Shown here: one piece after another, positions 26,311-35,413 of the stretch
Layout of the letters: each line of letters starts with the position of its first letter
How positions within the stretch are numbered: the first letter of the stretch is position 1
Assembly (NCBI GenBank): GCA_902615835.1
Contig: CACMQL010000011.1
Location: forward strand, 1-49,353
Reading direction: 5' to 3'
DNA: 49,353 nucleotides
Origin: an uncultured Verrucomicrobiota bacterium
Lineage (GTDB): Bacteria > Verrucomicrobiota > Verrucomicrobiia > Opitutales > Seribacteraceae
Position numbers and translations under genes: made by a program
Notes under the pieces: model-generated
Database searches by the model: none
What the model was told of the DNA's origin: nothing
The model's input: the letters and a program-made list of their open reading frames with translations, nothing else

Positions 26311-27554
26311 TGATAATCGATAAGAAAAATCCTGCGACTACTCCCGCTTTTTTTTCGGAAGATTATTTCGAAAGTTTTGCTTCCAACCACTCATGGGAGC
26401 CCGGATGGTTGGCGGACCTTCGTAAAGAATCGTGGGCGACTCTACAGGAGAATGAACTCGTCAGTCTAAAGGATGAACGCTGGCGTTTCTCTCCAAAAAG
26501 CAGACTAGGTTATTCTCATTTTAAAAGTATTTCGGAATCTTCTAATTCTATAAATTTAGACCCTGCATCTGGTTCCCCGCAAAATATTTTGAACACCGTT
26601 GACAACATTCTGTTGGATAACCCCGATTTAATTGCAGATTTTGCGGAAATTCAAGGACCAAATCTTGGTGCAACCCAGTCCTATCATCTCACAAACACCT
26701 ATTTTACGAATGGTTTTTTTCTGAAAGTCTCCGGAATCCAAAATCAGAAACTACATCTTTTGGTCAATCATACCTGCCCAGAGGAAAGATTCGTCACCTT
26801 TCATAAGAATTATGTGATATTGGATGATTTTACAGAAGTCACTCTTGTGGAGAATTTCATTTCAGAGAATGTTTTTTCTCAAGGTGGTTTGTCTAATTTG
26901 ACCCATTTTAAAATCGGTAAAGGGGCAAAATTAAACCGAATCCTCATTCAAAACATGGCCGAAGGAACAAGTTTTCATAACCTAGAAAATTTTGATCTTC
27001 ACGCCGATTCATTGGTAGTCAATGTCCAGTGTCATTTGGGTGCTAATCAAAGTCGCATTGAAACTAAAGGCAATCTATTGGAACCTGGTGCCAATTTTGA
27101 AAACTTCTCATTTGTTTCTGGACGCGGTAAGCAGCTTTTTGATCAGCGGACCGAACAATACCACTTTGCCCCGCACTGCTCTAGTAACTTGCTAGCAAAA
27201 AATGTACTACAAGATGAAGCGAAATCAATATTTGCCGGGCTGATAAAAGTAGATCCTAAGGCTCAGCAAACTAATGCCCTTCAAACAAATCGAAATCTCC
27301 TGCTCTCGAGGGATGCTGAAGCCGATTCCCTGCCGGGACTGGAAATTTTAGCTAATGATGTAAGTTGCACCCATGGAGCCACTACCAGCCGACTGAATCA
27401 GGAAGAATTATTTTACCTCCTGAGCAGGGGTATTGAAAAAAAGTCTGCCGAATCCCTCATCTCACTGGGTTTTTTAGAAGAAATTATTGGGAAAATACAG
27501 GACGAAGAATTGACCCAGAGGATTCGGGAAATGGTCTATACTCATTTCAAATAA
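26310..27554 (+). CDS. sufD: Fe-S cluster assembly protein SufD
   Basis: This 414-residue SufB paralogue pairs with SufB in the SufBC2D complex and aids iron entry. The N-terminal helical part is divergent, as usual. The beta-helix core has [20 protein letters not shown], then [20 protein letters not shown] and [20 protein letters not shown]. The C-terminal signature is [20 protein letters not shown], with the conserved HGAT histidine and the RGI segment that follows it. It begins with a one-base overlap (TAATG) on sufB, which indicates tight coupling. The position and these motifs make the assignment firm despite weak N-terminal conservation. Confidence 0.95.
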   Translation: MIIDKKNPATTPAFFSEDYFESFASNHSWEPGWLADLRKESWATLQENELVSLKDERWRFSPKSRLGYSHFKSISESSNSINLDPASGSPQNILNTVDNILLDNPDLIADFAEIQGPNLGATQSYHLTNTYFTNGFFLKVSGIQNQKLHLLVNHTCPEERFVTFHKNYVILDDFTEVTLVENFISENVFSQGGLSNLTHFKIGKGAKLNRILIQNMAEGTSFHNLENFDLHADSLVVNVQCHLGANQSRIETKGNLLEPGANFENFSFVSGRGKQLFDQRTEQYHFAPHCSSNLLAKNVLQDEAKSIFAGLIKVDPKAQQTNALQTNRNLLLSRDAEADSLPGLEILANDVSCTHGATTSRLNQEELFYLLSRGIEKKSAESLISLGFLEEIIGKIQDEELTQRIREMVYTHFK

Positions 27555-27565
27555 ATTACTGGAAA

Positions 27566-28117
27566 ATGTCGAGTCCACAGGAAGAAGTCACCTTGACCCG
27601 CGATGTCATTGCCACGCTTATTCCTCATGGTGAGGAATTCACCCTGGGAAGCGGTGAAAAAGTGACAATTACCCACAAACTTGGTGGTAATTTCACCGTA
27701 ATGACCCTGCAAGGAATGTATCGAATTGCTGCACGGGATGCTGATGCACTCGGAGAAATAAGCATTGAGGCCTCCAAGCCCAATAAGGAATGTGGTGGAC
27801 AACCCGCAAATGTAGATGAAATTCGGGAAAACCTTAAAAGTGTCTTTGATCCCGAGATACCTGTTAATGTCGTGGATCTGGGCCTAATCTACAAAGTCGA
27901 AATCGAAGATACGGAAGATCGCGGCCGCGTTGCATTTGTTGATCTCACCCTTACCGCACCCGGTTGTGGCATGGGCCCGGTCATTGCTGAAGATGTAAAA
28001 GGGAAGGTCATAGAACTTCATGGCATTGACGACGCAGAGGTTGAAATTGTTTGGGATCCTCCATGGACTCAGGATATGATTTCTGAAGAAGGCAAAATGG
28101 AATTGGGTTTAATCTGA
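27566..28117 (+). CDS. sufT: Putative Fe-S assembly protein SufT (DUF59/MIP18 domain)
   Basis: This 183-residue protein has an unusual N-terminal beta-rich extension of about 80 residues ([20 protein letters not shown]). A DUF59/MIP18 domain follows: [32 protein letters not shown] with the conserved Cys, and [18 protein letters not shown]. This two-part layout is that of SufT, an accessory factor in Fe-S protein maturation. It follows sufD by 11 bases. The operon here has no sufS, sufE or sufU, so sulfur supply must be encoded elsewhere. Confidence 0.92.
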   Translation: MSSPQEEVTLTRDVIATLIPHGEEFTLGSGEKVTITHKLGGNFTVMTLQGMYRIAARDADALGEISIEASKPNKECGGQPANVDEIRENLKSVFDPEIPVNVVDLGLIYKVEIEDTEDRGRVAFVDLTLTAPGCGMGPVIAEDVKGKVIELHGIDDAEVEIVWDPPWTQDMISEEGKMELGLI

Positions 28118-28145
28118 GTTCCTTACTTCTTTCTTTTTTTACACC

Positions 28146-28598
28146 ATGTCAGAATCTGATAAAAAAATTCTCTCCTTTGCATTTGGTTCAGATCATGCAG
28201 GCTTCCTTTACAAGGAAGCAATCAAAGAACATTTGCACAATCTTGGTCACCAAACCAAAGATTTTGGTACATTTAGCGAAGAGCCCGTGGATTATCCCGA
28301 ATTTATCGTACCCGCGGCAGAAGCGGTTGCCAATTCATTAGTCGATTATGGAATTGTACTCGGCGGTAGCGGAAATGGCGAAGCGATGGCTGCCAATAAA
28401 GTAAAAGGGGTACGCTGTGCATTGTGCTGGTCATTGGAAACTGCTAAGCTTGCAAAAAAACATAACAATGCTAATGTTCTCGCCATCGGTGAGCGACAAG
28501 TCTCCAAAGATTTGGCAATCGGAATCATTGACGCCTGGCTCTCTACCGAGTTTGAGGGAGGCAGACACGAGCGGAGAATCCAGATGCTCGACTCTTAA
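28146..28598 (+). CDS. rpiB: Ribose-5-phosphate isomerase B
   Basis: This 150-residue RpiB/LacAB-type isomerase interconverts ribose-5-phosphate and ribulose-5-phosphate. SFAFGSDHAGFLYKEAI contains the Asp-His phosphate/substrate site. DFGTFSEEPVDYPEF and GIVLGGSGNGEAMAANKVKG follow. The active-site loop reads GSGNGE, as in the mycobacterial subtype where Glu acts as base, rather than the Cys form GTGIG. The C-terminal half (CALCWSLETAKLAKKHNNAN) and a GGRHERRIQML tail also match that subtype. It is 28 bases after sufT and may share its transcript. Confidence 0.93.
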   Translation: MSESDKKILSFAFGSDHAGFLYKEAIKEHLHNLGHQTKDFGTFSEEPVDYPEFIVPAAEAVANSLVDYGIVLGGSGNGEAMAANKVKGVRCALCWSLETAKLAKKHNNANVLAIGERQVSKDLAIGIIDAWLSTEFEGGRHERRIQMLDS

Positions 28599-28622
28599 TC
28601 AAAATTTGATAGAAAGTTTTTA

Positions 28623-29198
28623 ATGAACGAAGAAAAAGATAAAAAGCCCAGTTCAGTCACCGAACAAATTCAAAACAAGTTTCTTGAACAACGAAAGATT
28701 TTCCTCTGGGGGGAAGTTAGCGACCGTTCAGCAAGAGATTTAACCGAGAAACTTCTCTTCCTGGAATCCGAGGATCCAGGAAAAGAGATTACTTTTTACA
28801 TTAACTCACCCGGAGGATCTATTACTGCAGGGATGGCTATCTTTGACACCATGCAACTTATTACCTCACCGATTGCGGTTGTAGTGACGGGAATGGCGGC
28901 AAGTATGGGTTCCATCTTACTTTGCGGAGCAACCAAGGGTAGGCGATTGCTTTACCCCCATTCCAGGGTATTGATTCACCAACCCCTTATCACAGGAAGA
29001 ATGGTCGCAGCCGCTGTCGATATAAATATCCAGGCACAGGAAATGGAAAAACTTCGGGAGGAATTAAATGGCATCCTTGCCAAGACTTCTGGTCAGCCAC
29101 TCGAAAAAATTCAACAGGATACGGACCGTGATTTTTATCTTAATGCTGAAGAGGCCATTGAGTATGGACTGGCAGATGAAATAGTTACAAAGGACTGA
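28623..29198 (+). CDS. clpP: ATP-dependent Clp protease proteolytic subunit ClpP
   Basis: This 191-residue serine peptidase forms the double-heptamer chamber used with ClpX or ClpA. The catalytic triad can be placed at Ser94 (GMAASMGS), His119 (RVLIHQPL) and Asp170 (DTDRDFYLNAEE). The oxyanion loop INSPGGSITAG is intact. The handle region (ITGRMVAAAVDINIQAQEME) differs from the usual GGxxGQASDI, so it is likely a ClpP2-type paralogue. There is no propeptide. It starts at ATG 28623, 24 bases after rpiB, and converges on menE with seven bases between the stop codons. clpX is not adjacent. Confidence 0.94.
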   Translation: MNEEKDKKPSSVTEQIQNKFLEQRKIFLWGEVSDRSARDLTEKLLFLESEDPGKEITFYINSPGGSITAGMAIFDTMQLITSPIAVVVTGMAASMGSILLCGATKGRRLLYPHSRVLIHQPLITGRMVAAAVDINIQAQEMEKLREELNGILAKTSGQPLEKIQQDTDRDFYLNAEEAIEYGLADEIVTKD

Positions 29199-29205
29199 AT
29201 TCGAG

Positions 29206-30309
29206 TCAATGCTTCCAGTTTTTGCCCTTGGCGTCTTGAATCGTATCAATTGTATAAAAATTCTTGGGCACTTCATGTTTTTTCAATCGAGCTTCAAGAA
29301 AAAGCCTTAAACCTTTACTGCAGATGGACTTGGGAGTTACATAAGCAACAACTTTTTCAACCCATTTTTCATCTTTCTCCGAAGATACAAGACAGGATTT
29401 GACCGATGGGAATTCTAAAATGTTTTTTTCGACTAGGTCCGGATTCACTTTTTCTCCTCCCGTGTTAATAAGACGATCCACTCGGTGCAGAACCTCCCAG
29501 TAACCATTTTTTTCTTTACCAAGATCAGATGTCACGAACCATTTCTGGTCAAAAGATACAGATCCTACTTCAGCGAATCCTATACTTGGACACTTGATGC
29601 AGATTCGTCCTTCGGAATCTAGTCTCATCGATACACCTTGCATCGGCTGTCCCACCCCCGAAATACCATTGGCAAAATCATCCTTATCAAGAACAGCCAC
29701 CATTCCGGCCGTTTCGGTCATCCCATAACAAAGGTAAATGGGTAATTCTGCTTCCCTCGCTTTTTTTGCAATTTCACTGCTGCAATGGGCCCCTCCGACA
29801 AAAATACCACGGCATCTCCGCAGGTGGGCAATTGCATTTTCAGATTTTAATAATTCATACAATTGCGAGGGAACAAGGGATATGAATCGGTTATCACAAA
29901 GGTTTAGTTTTTCAGATTTCGCCAAATCTTTGTAGTCAACAAAAAGCACGCTCCCGCTTGAAAACCAAGCTCTCACAACCTGCATCCACCCACCCACATG
30001 ATGTATCGGAAGAGTACTGATTGTGTTAATGGGTTCATCCAAATTAAAATATGACTCCAGTCTTTGTGACGCCTTACCTAAAGCTTCCCACGAAAGTATT
30101 ATTTTTTTGGATTTACTACTTGTGCCGCTGGTCTTGAACTGTAAGGAAGGTATGTCCTTCCACGAAGAAACAGGCAAAGGGAATTTCGGGTCCATCATAA
30201 CTGAATCACCCTCATTCAATATCCTGAACACGGCTTGGGCATAATTGAGTGAAATGAGATCAGATGAATTGATTGACTTTTTCCAAAACCGATGATCAGA
30301 CAATTTCAT
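29206..30309 (-). CDS. menE: O-succinylbenzoate--CoA ligase MenE (short AMP-binding enzyme)
   Basis: This 367-residue adenylate-forming ligase activates o-succinylbenzoate in menaquinone biosynthesis. The P-loop-like motif is FKTSGTSSKSKKIILS. The acyl-site block contains LPIHHVGGWM, with CYGMTETAGMVAVL (A5), TSDLGKEKNGYWEV (A7) and RVDRLINTGGEKVNPDLVE (A8). The catalytic lysine lies in KGKNWKH at the very end (A10). The N-terminal subdomain is much shortened, as in many MenE of this length. I start it at ATG 30309, one base after menC; a longer start would overlap menC by 26 bases. Together with menC it marks a menaquinone pathway. Confidence 0.88.
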   Translation of the reverse strand: MKLSDHRFWKKSINSSDLISLNYAQAVFRILNEGDSVMMDPKFPLPVSSWKDIPSLQFKTSGTSSKSKKIILSWEALGKASQRLESYFNLDEPINTISTLPIHHVGGWMQVVRAWFSSGSVLFVDYKDLAKSEKLNLCDNRFISLVPSQLYELLKSENAIAHLRRCRGIFVGGAHCSSEIAKKAREAELPIYLCYGMTETAGMVAVLDKDDFANGISGVGQPMQGVSMRLDSEGRICIKCPSIGFAEVGSVSFDQKWFVTSDLGKEKNGYWEVLHRVDRLINTGGEKVNPDLVEKNILEFPSVKSCLVSSEKDEKWVEKVVAYVTPKSICSKGLRLFLEARLKKHEVPKNFYTIDTIQDAKGKNWKH

Positions 30310-30310
30310 T

Positions 30311-31261
30311 TTAAAATTTTGTCCACAAGACATCAAGTTCGCTTATGGTAACCGATGGGGGACGGATAATTTCTGCATGGTGTGCGGGTAATTCAGTTGG
30401 TATATGTCCGAATGGAGTTCGACCTATCCCAGGTTTCAATTCTGAAAAAATACAAGCTCTTATTAGGGCTTCATAGCCGAAAGGAGACTCGTAAACAGTG
30501 GAAAAAACACTTTTTTCAGGGTTTTCGCGGGCAAAATTTAAAGTTGAGTTCCAATCATGTAAAAGAGTGGGCTTGATAACATAATAACCATTCCAGTCCT
30601 TTTCTTTTGCAGCTTGTGGGCTTCCCAACGCCACTATGGTTTCGTCGATAGCCAGTGGGAATTTTGTTTGTCTGGCAAAATCAAACAAATCTTCACGAAG
30701 GTCATCACTCACGGGTTGCTCAAGATACTCTATACGCTTTTCATTCAAAAATTCATCCTTCCAGTGTTGAAGTTCATCCATGGTTAAGCAACCGTTTGCA
30801 TCCAGTCGGACTTTGCAAGATTGATTAAGGGTTTGAAACCATTCTTTGGTTTTTTTTATTTCTTCCAAGATGGGTAATAAGCCAATCTTTTTCTTGATGG
30901 AAAACTTTCGACTTTCCGATTCATGAGATGAAAGAAAGTCCGATCTCTTAATTTTTTTTCCAAATCCTTTGCCTTTCATTTTCCAGATCTCAGATTTCAT
31001 GCAGCTTAGGGCAGGCTCTAATATGCTTGATTCAGGCCAATTTTGGCTTAACGACCAATTTTTCGCTTCATCCAAAATGTCCGAAATTTTAGGCTGCTCC
31101 GGGAAACCGGGTACTGGAGCAATTTCTCCATAGACGAAATCCCCATTCTGATTTAGTTCTCTTAGCACAATTGACTCCCTAACCTCCCATTTTCTTTTGG
31201 AGGTGACATGAGGACTGTCAAATTTTTGAGAAATTAACTTAAATTCCCGCGCAACATTCAT
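30311..31261 (-). CDS. menC: o-Succinylbenzoate synthase MenC
   Basis: This 316-residue enolase-superfamily enzyme dehydrates SHCHC to o-succinylbenzoate. The metal-binding carboxylates can be seen as Asp in VRLDANGCLT, Glu in IEYLEQPVSD and the acidic pair in LAIDETIVALG. The second catalytic Lys is in YYVIKPTLL. The C-terminal strand has VFSTVYESPFGYEALIRAC. The N-terminal capping domain is divergent but keeps YGEIAPVPGF. The ATG at 31261 follows an in-frame TTG at 31264; I prefer the ATG. It is first in a two-gene minus-strand unit with menE, divergent from guaB. Confidence 0.88.
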   Translation of the reverse strand: MNVAREFKLISQKFDSPHVTSKRKWEVRESIVLRELNQNGDFVYGEIAPVPGFPEQPKISDILDEAKNWSLSQNWPESSILEPALSCMKSEIWKMKGKGFGKKIKRSDFLSSHESESRKFSIKKKIGLLPILEEIKKTKEWFQTLNQSCKVRLDANGCLTMDELQHWKDEFLNEKRIEYLEQPVSDDLREDLFDFARQTKFPLAIDETIVALGSPQAAKEKDWNGYYVIKPTLLHDWNSTLNFARENPEKSVFSTVYESPFGYEALIRACIFSELKPGIGRTPFGHIPTELPAHHAEIIRPPSVTISELDVLWTKF

Positions 31262-31315
31262 CAATTATCCTTGAGGGCAAAGGTGAATTCAGACATATAC
31301 TAACTATGTCCATTA

Positions 31316-32887
31316 ATGACGAATTACCCAAGCATGGATAAAGAAATTTTTCTTCCCGCTAAACAGTTTTTTGAGCAGACTAAACCTACTGGTCTAACTT
31401 TTGACGACATATCCTTGGCAACAAGGTACTCCGAAGTGCTTCCAAGTGAAGCACATCTTGAAACTAAGCTCACCGAGCAAGTGACCCTCAACCTCCCCAT
31501 TCTATCTTCAGATATGGATACGGTCACAGAATCAGAAATGGCTATTGCCATGGCACTTTGTGGAGGAATGGGGTTGATTCATTATAATATGAGCCACCGT
31601 CAGCAACTTAAGGAGGTTGCAAGGGTGAAATATCATGTGCACGGACTTATTCAGGATCCAATCACGATTACAGCCGATAAACTGGTTGGAGATGTCCTCG
31701 ACCTTATTGACAGCAAGAACTTTCAGTTTAGAACTTTCCCCATTCTAGAAGAAAATGGAAAACTTCTCGGTTTACTGCCTGGACGAGTCGTTAAGCATCG
31801 CTATCGGAATCGTAAAGTCACCGAAGGTATGCTGGCCCGAGACGAAGTTTATGCGGTTAAACAGTCAGAAATTGGAGAAGACCCTATTGAAAAGGCGGAT
31901 CGATTCTTCAGCGATCATATGGGGATTCATAAACTGTTGGTCGTTGATGATGATGATAAATTGTGTGGACTTTACACACTTAGCGATATTGAGCGAATCA
32001 TGGGAGAAGCAGGGAACCATCTAAAGCCTGCAAGAGATGATAACTTCAGACTGTTATGCGGAGCTGCCATATCCGTTCCACGACTGGAAAATGGTGAAAT
32101 CGACAAAAATGGTCTTCTTAGTCATGTAGGAGAGTTGGTTGATAAAGGGTTAAACTTGGTTGCAGTATCCACAGCTCATGGCCACACCGCAAGCGTGGGT
32201 CAGGCAACCAAAATTTTGCGGCAGGAATTCTGCGATCTCTCCGTTATGGCTGGCAATGTCACATCTGGAGAAGGGGTTCAGTTTCTTGCGGACGCAGGCG
32301 CAGATATAGTTAAAGTAGGACAAGGTCCGGGCTCCATTTGTACAACCCGAATTGTGGCAGGCGTTGGAATTCCTCAAATGAGTGCACTCTATGCTGCTTC
32401 CCAGCAAGCAAAAGCACAGGGGGTTTCCATACTTGCCGATGGAGGGCTTTCCAAGTCAGGTGACATTGTAAAAGCGCTCACACAAGCAGACGGTGTTATC
32501 TGCGGCAGCCTATTAGCCGGGTGCAGGGAAGCACCTGGCCGCATTATTGAAATTGAGGGAAAATACTACAAGCAATATCGGGGAATGGGGAGTCTTGAAG
32601 CAATGAGGGATGGATCTGCCTCCCGCTACGGACATTCCCCAATAGATGTTGGTTCCAAAAGCACCGCAGAGGGAATAGAAGCCCTTAAAGAAGTAGCGGG
32701 TGCCGTGACCGAAACTATTAATATTCTCGCCGGTGGAATCCGATCGGGCATGGGTTATCTTGGAGCACGCAATCTTTCTGAACTTAAAGAAAATGCCAGA
32801 TTTGTTCGGGTAACCCCAGCAGGACAACGAGAATCCTCCCCACATGATGTCATAGAAATTAAAAATAGTGAATTTTCACGCTCCTGA
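31316..32887 (+). CDS. guaB: IMP dehydrogenase with a changed NAD-site aspartate
   Basis: This 523-residue enzyme oxidises IMP to XMP, committing to GMP synthesis. It has [19 protein letters not shown] at the start, [17 protein letters not shown], two CBS repeats at about residues 105-230 and [13 protein letters not shown] with the catalytic Cys342. GMGSLEAM and GSASRYGHS form the mobile flap with the Arg-Tyr pair. The usual D-S/T-A/S-H-G strand reads VSTAHGHT: Ser285 (codon at 32168) replaces the conserved Asp that contacts the cofactor ribose. All other hallmarks are kept, so I call it guaB but flag the change. It is divergent from menC and has its own leader. Its stop lies 14 bases before the purA ATG. 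Confidence 0.93.
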   Translation: MTNYPSMDKEIFLPAKQFFEQTKPTGLTFDDISLATRYSEVLPSEAHLETKLTEQVTLNLPILSSDMDTVTESEMAIAMALCGGMGLIHYNMSHRQQLKEVARVKYHVHGLIQDPITITADKLVGDVLDLIDSKNFQFRTFPILEENGKLLGLLPGRVVKHRYRNRKVTEGMLARDEVYAVKQSEIGEDPIEKADRFFSDHMGIHKLLVVDDDDKLCGLYTLSDIERIMGEAGNHLKPARDDNFRLLCGAAISVPRLENGEIDKNGLLSHVGELVDKGLNLVAVSTAHGHTASVGQATKILRQEFCDLSVMAGNVTSGEGVQFLADAGADIVKVGQGPGSICTTRIVAGVGIPQMSALYAASQQAKAQGVSILADGGLSKSGDIVKALTQADGVICGSLLAGCREAPGRIIEIEGKYYKQYRGMGSLEAMRDGSASRYGHSPIDVGSKSTAEGIEALKEVAGAVTETINILAGGIRSGMGYLGARNLSELKENARFVRVTPAGQRESSPHDVIEIKNSEFSRS

Positions 32888-32900
32888 GCCGAAAATTTCA

Positions 32901-34451
32901 ATGGATTATTCCAGCAAATCAAAATTTCACTCTCTCGTGTCCGTCCTTGGAATCAGCATGGGGGATGAGGGGAAAGGCAGGGTCGTTCATGAAATTCTGA
33001 ATGATATTGAAAAAACGACCGGTGAACCTGCAAGTGGAGTTATGAAAGTGAATGGGGGAGCCAATGCCGGTCACACGGCGGCCGGTCTCAAACTCAACCT
33101 CCTTCCATCCGGTGTGGGTAATCCACGGGTTCAAGACTTAATCGTCGGAGCCGGAGTGGTCGCGGATCCAAGAAAGTTTTTGTGGGAAGCCCTGCCTTTG
33201 GAGCAAAGGAATTTATCGGTCTTATCTAGGCTACGAATTGACGAAAAATGCCAAGTAAGTGATCTTTCACATAGGCTTCTAGATTTGGCGTGGGAGAATT
33301 ATCGTGTGAGTCAGCTCAAAAAGGAAAGCAGGGGTTCAACCGGGCGAGGAATCAGTCCCGCCTACTGTGATGAAACGGGACAGTGGCAGATTTTCTACCA
33401 AGCTTTTTGCGAAGATCGAAAACTATTTGAAACTGACCTGAAACACCGTGTTCAACGTGCCCTTGATACCATTCAACATGTTTGCAAGGTGAATGATGAG
33501 GATTGGTTTGGCTTTTTTGACACCCTTACAAGTGCCGAGAAGCACGCAAATCATGAATCTATAAACAATCAAATTTTCCCGAAAGAAGAATTTGATTTTA
33601 AATTCTTCTCAACGGAAAATCCATTCGAACTTGATTTCGAGCTCCTCGAAAATACTTACTGGGAAGCAGGTCAACATCTTACCGAATGTATTTTCGATAT
33701 CCGACCTCAGATTCTCGAAAACCTAAATAATAACCGATCAATCGTAGTTGAATTTGGTCAGGCATATTGGCTGGATAAAAGGCACGGCTTTACTCCAAAT
33801 GTTACCGCTTCCCACACTTTCTCAAGCGAGATTTTTCAATCGGTAGGTATCCCTATGGGCAAGCTCACCCAAGTTGGATGCTGTAAGGCTTATGACACAA
33901 AAGTGGGCACTCATCACTTCTTGACCCAAATAAATCCTGATAAAAATCAACTCGGAAAGAAATTATCCGAAATGGAATTTGGTACTTCCACCGGCAGGCA
34001 AAGAATGGTCGGTTGGTTCGACGCGGTTGAAAAAGGAAATGCACTTCGTTACGGGGGATTTGACTGGTTGGTCATCAATAAACTCGATGCACTAAGTGAT
34101 CTCAAATCGGAATTTGATGAGCTGAAAATCTGTGTTGCCTACGAAAATGAATCTGGGGATAAAATCACCAACATACCCCGTAGTGAAAAAATCAGAAAAT
34201 CTTTTACCCCATGCTTTGAAATACTTCCCGTTTGGAAGGAGGATATTAGTGGGTGTAAAAGCTTTGAAGCATTACCCGTTCAGGCCAAACATTATGTCAG
34301 GAGGATGCTCCATAGTATCTGCGAAGTAGCCTATGGTGAAAATTGGACAAAAATGCCACTTCCTGAATTACTTTACATTGGAGTTGGACCAAATCCTGGT
34401 CAGGTTATTAACTGCCTACCAACAACTTCTGAAATTCTTGGTCTTTCTTAA
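32901..34451 (+). CDS. purA: Adenylosuccinate synthetase, long and divergent
   Basis: This enzyme joins IMP and aspartate with GTP to give adenylosuccinate, the first step to AMP. The P-loop-like GDEGKGR contains Asp22 (catalytic base), and NAGHT contains His58 (acid). SRGSTGRGISPAY, ITSNLD-like VTASHTFSSEIFQ, STGRQRMVGWFDAV and INKLDALSDL are also in place. It has 516 residues against about 430 for most PurA. A 50-60-residue insertion lies around residues 205-265, before the QAYWLD block. The usual VGAGPFPTE loop is VGTHHFLTQ, and the Arg-rich RRRR stretch is RQRM. I start it at ATG 32901; a GTG at 32868 would overlap guaB. The pairing with guaB puts both fates of IMP side by side. Confidence 0.88.
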   Translation: MDYSSKSKFHSLVSVLGISMGDEGKGRVVHEILNDIEKTTGEPASGVMKVNGGANAGHTAAGLKLNLLPSGVGNPRVQDLIVGAGVVADPRKFLWEALPLEQRNLSVLSRLRIDEKCQVSDLSHRLLDLAWENYRVSQLKKESRGSTGRGISPAYCDETGQWQIFYQAFCEDRKLFETDLKHRVQRALDTIQHVCKVNDEDWFGFFDTLTSAEKHANHESINNQIFPKEEFDFKFFSTENPFELDFELLENTYWEAGQHLTECIFDIRPQILENLNNNRSIVVEFGQAYWLDKRHGFTPNVTASHTFSSEIFQSVGIPMGKLTQVGCCKAYDTKVGTHHFLTQINPDKNQLGKKLSEMEFGTSTGRQRMVGWFDAVEKGNALRYGGFDWLVINKLDALSDLKSEFDELKICVAYENESGDKITNIPRSEKIRKSFTPCFEILPVWKEDISGCKSFEALPVQAKHYVRRMLHSICEVAYGENWTKMPLPELLYIGVGPNPGQVINCLPTTSEILGLS

Positions 34452-34468
34452 ATAGCAGCAATTCAGTT

Positions 34469-35413
34469 TTGAAAGATAATCCTCCAGCTATTGAAAAATT
34501 CAGACGAAGATTATCGTGGCAAGACTTGGACAAAAACCTTATTGAAAAACATCTTGCGATTTGTGTTGAAGAAGATGTTGGGCAAAACCTGAGAGAAAGT
34601 TCAGCTTGTCAATTGGATGTCACCACCAAATACTGCGAAATTTTCAATCGTGGATCTGCTTATCTAATGGCTCGCGAATCGATGGTACTTTGTGGTCTAA
34701 ATTTGATCCCTCATATTTTTAAGGTTTTCGAAACTGAAAAAATTAACTTCGAATCTACTTATGTTGATGGGGATATACTGAATGGGAATGACATCATAGG
34801 TGTCATGACTGGTCCACTAAATGAAATTCTGGTTGTTGAACGCAGTGTGCTGAATTACCTGCAAAGACTCTCCGGGATTGCCACTTCCACCTTGAAACTT
34901 AAAACTAAGATCACTGAATTTGGAGTAGGGCTGCTAGATACTCGAAAAACGACGCCAGGTTTAAGACTTCTCGAAAAGTATGCCTGTGCCTGTGGTGGAA
35001 GTTTCAACCACCGTATTGGCCTCTATGATCGAATCTTAATCAAGGATAACCACCTTGCCGCGGTGCAGGCAACGCAAGGAACGAAATTAACGAACTTTCT
35101 TCATTCGTTCACGGTCAACTGTCCCGATCATTTTCTGATTGAAGTTGAAATTGATGAAATAGAACAACTTGAACATGCTATTAAGGCTGGAGTTGATGCG
35201 GTATTACTTGATAATTTCTCCCCTGATTCGATCGGCAAAGCGGTACTGCAAAACGAAAACAGGGTGGTTTTAGAAGCCAGCGGAGGAATCACCGAGACAA
35301 CCATCTCGGATTACGCCAAAGCAAAACCACACTTTATTTCAACGGGTGCTCCGATCCACTTAAGCAGATGGGTTGACATTGGCCTTGACTGGAACTGCAT
35401 TAAAGATGTCTAA
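34469..35413 (+). CDS. nadC: Nicotinate-nucleotide pyrophosphorylase (carboxylating)
   Basis: This 314-residue quinolinate phosphoribosyltransferase makes nicotinate mononucleotide in de novo NAD synthesis. The catalytic block is ERSVLNYLQRLSGIAT near residue 128, followed by LLDTRKTTPGLRLLEKYA, GGSFNHRIGLYDRILIKDNH, FLIEVEIDEIEQ, VDAVLLDNFSPD and LEASGGITETTI. All substrate-contacting Arg, Lys and His motifs of the family are present. The N-terminus is about 30 residues longer than typical. The start is TTG at 34469, 17 bases after purA. It overlaps the birA start by eight bases. Confidence 0.94.
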   Translation: MKDNPPAIEKFRRRLSWQDLDKNLIEKHLAICVEEDVGQNLRESSACQLDVTTKYCEIFNRGSAYLMARESMVLCGLNLIPHIFKVFETEKINFESTYVDGDILNGNDIIGVMTGPLNEILVVERSVLNYLQRLSGIATSTLKLKTKITEFGVGLLDTRKTTPGLRLLEKYACACGGSFNHRIGLYDRILIKDNHLAAVQATQGTKLTNFLHSFTVNCPDHFLIEVEIDEIEQLEHAIKAGVDAVLLDNFSPDSIGKAVLQNENRVVLEASGGITETTISDYAKAKPHFISTGAPIHLSRWVDIGLDWNCIKDV

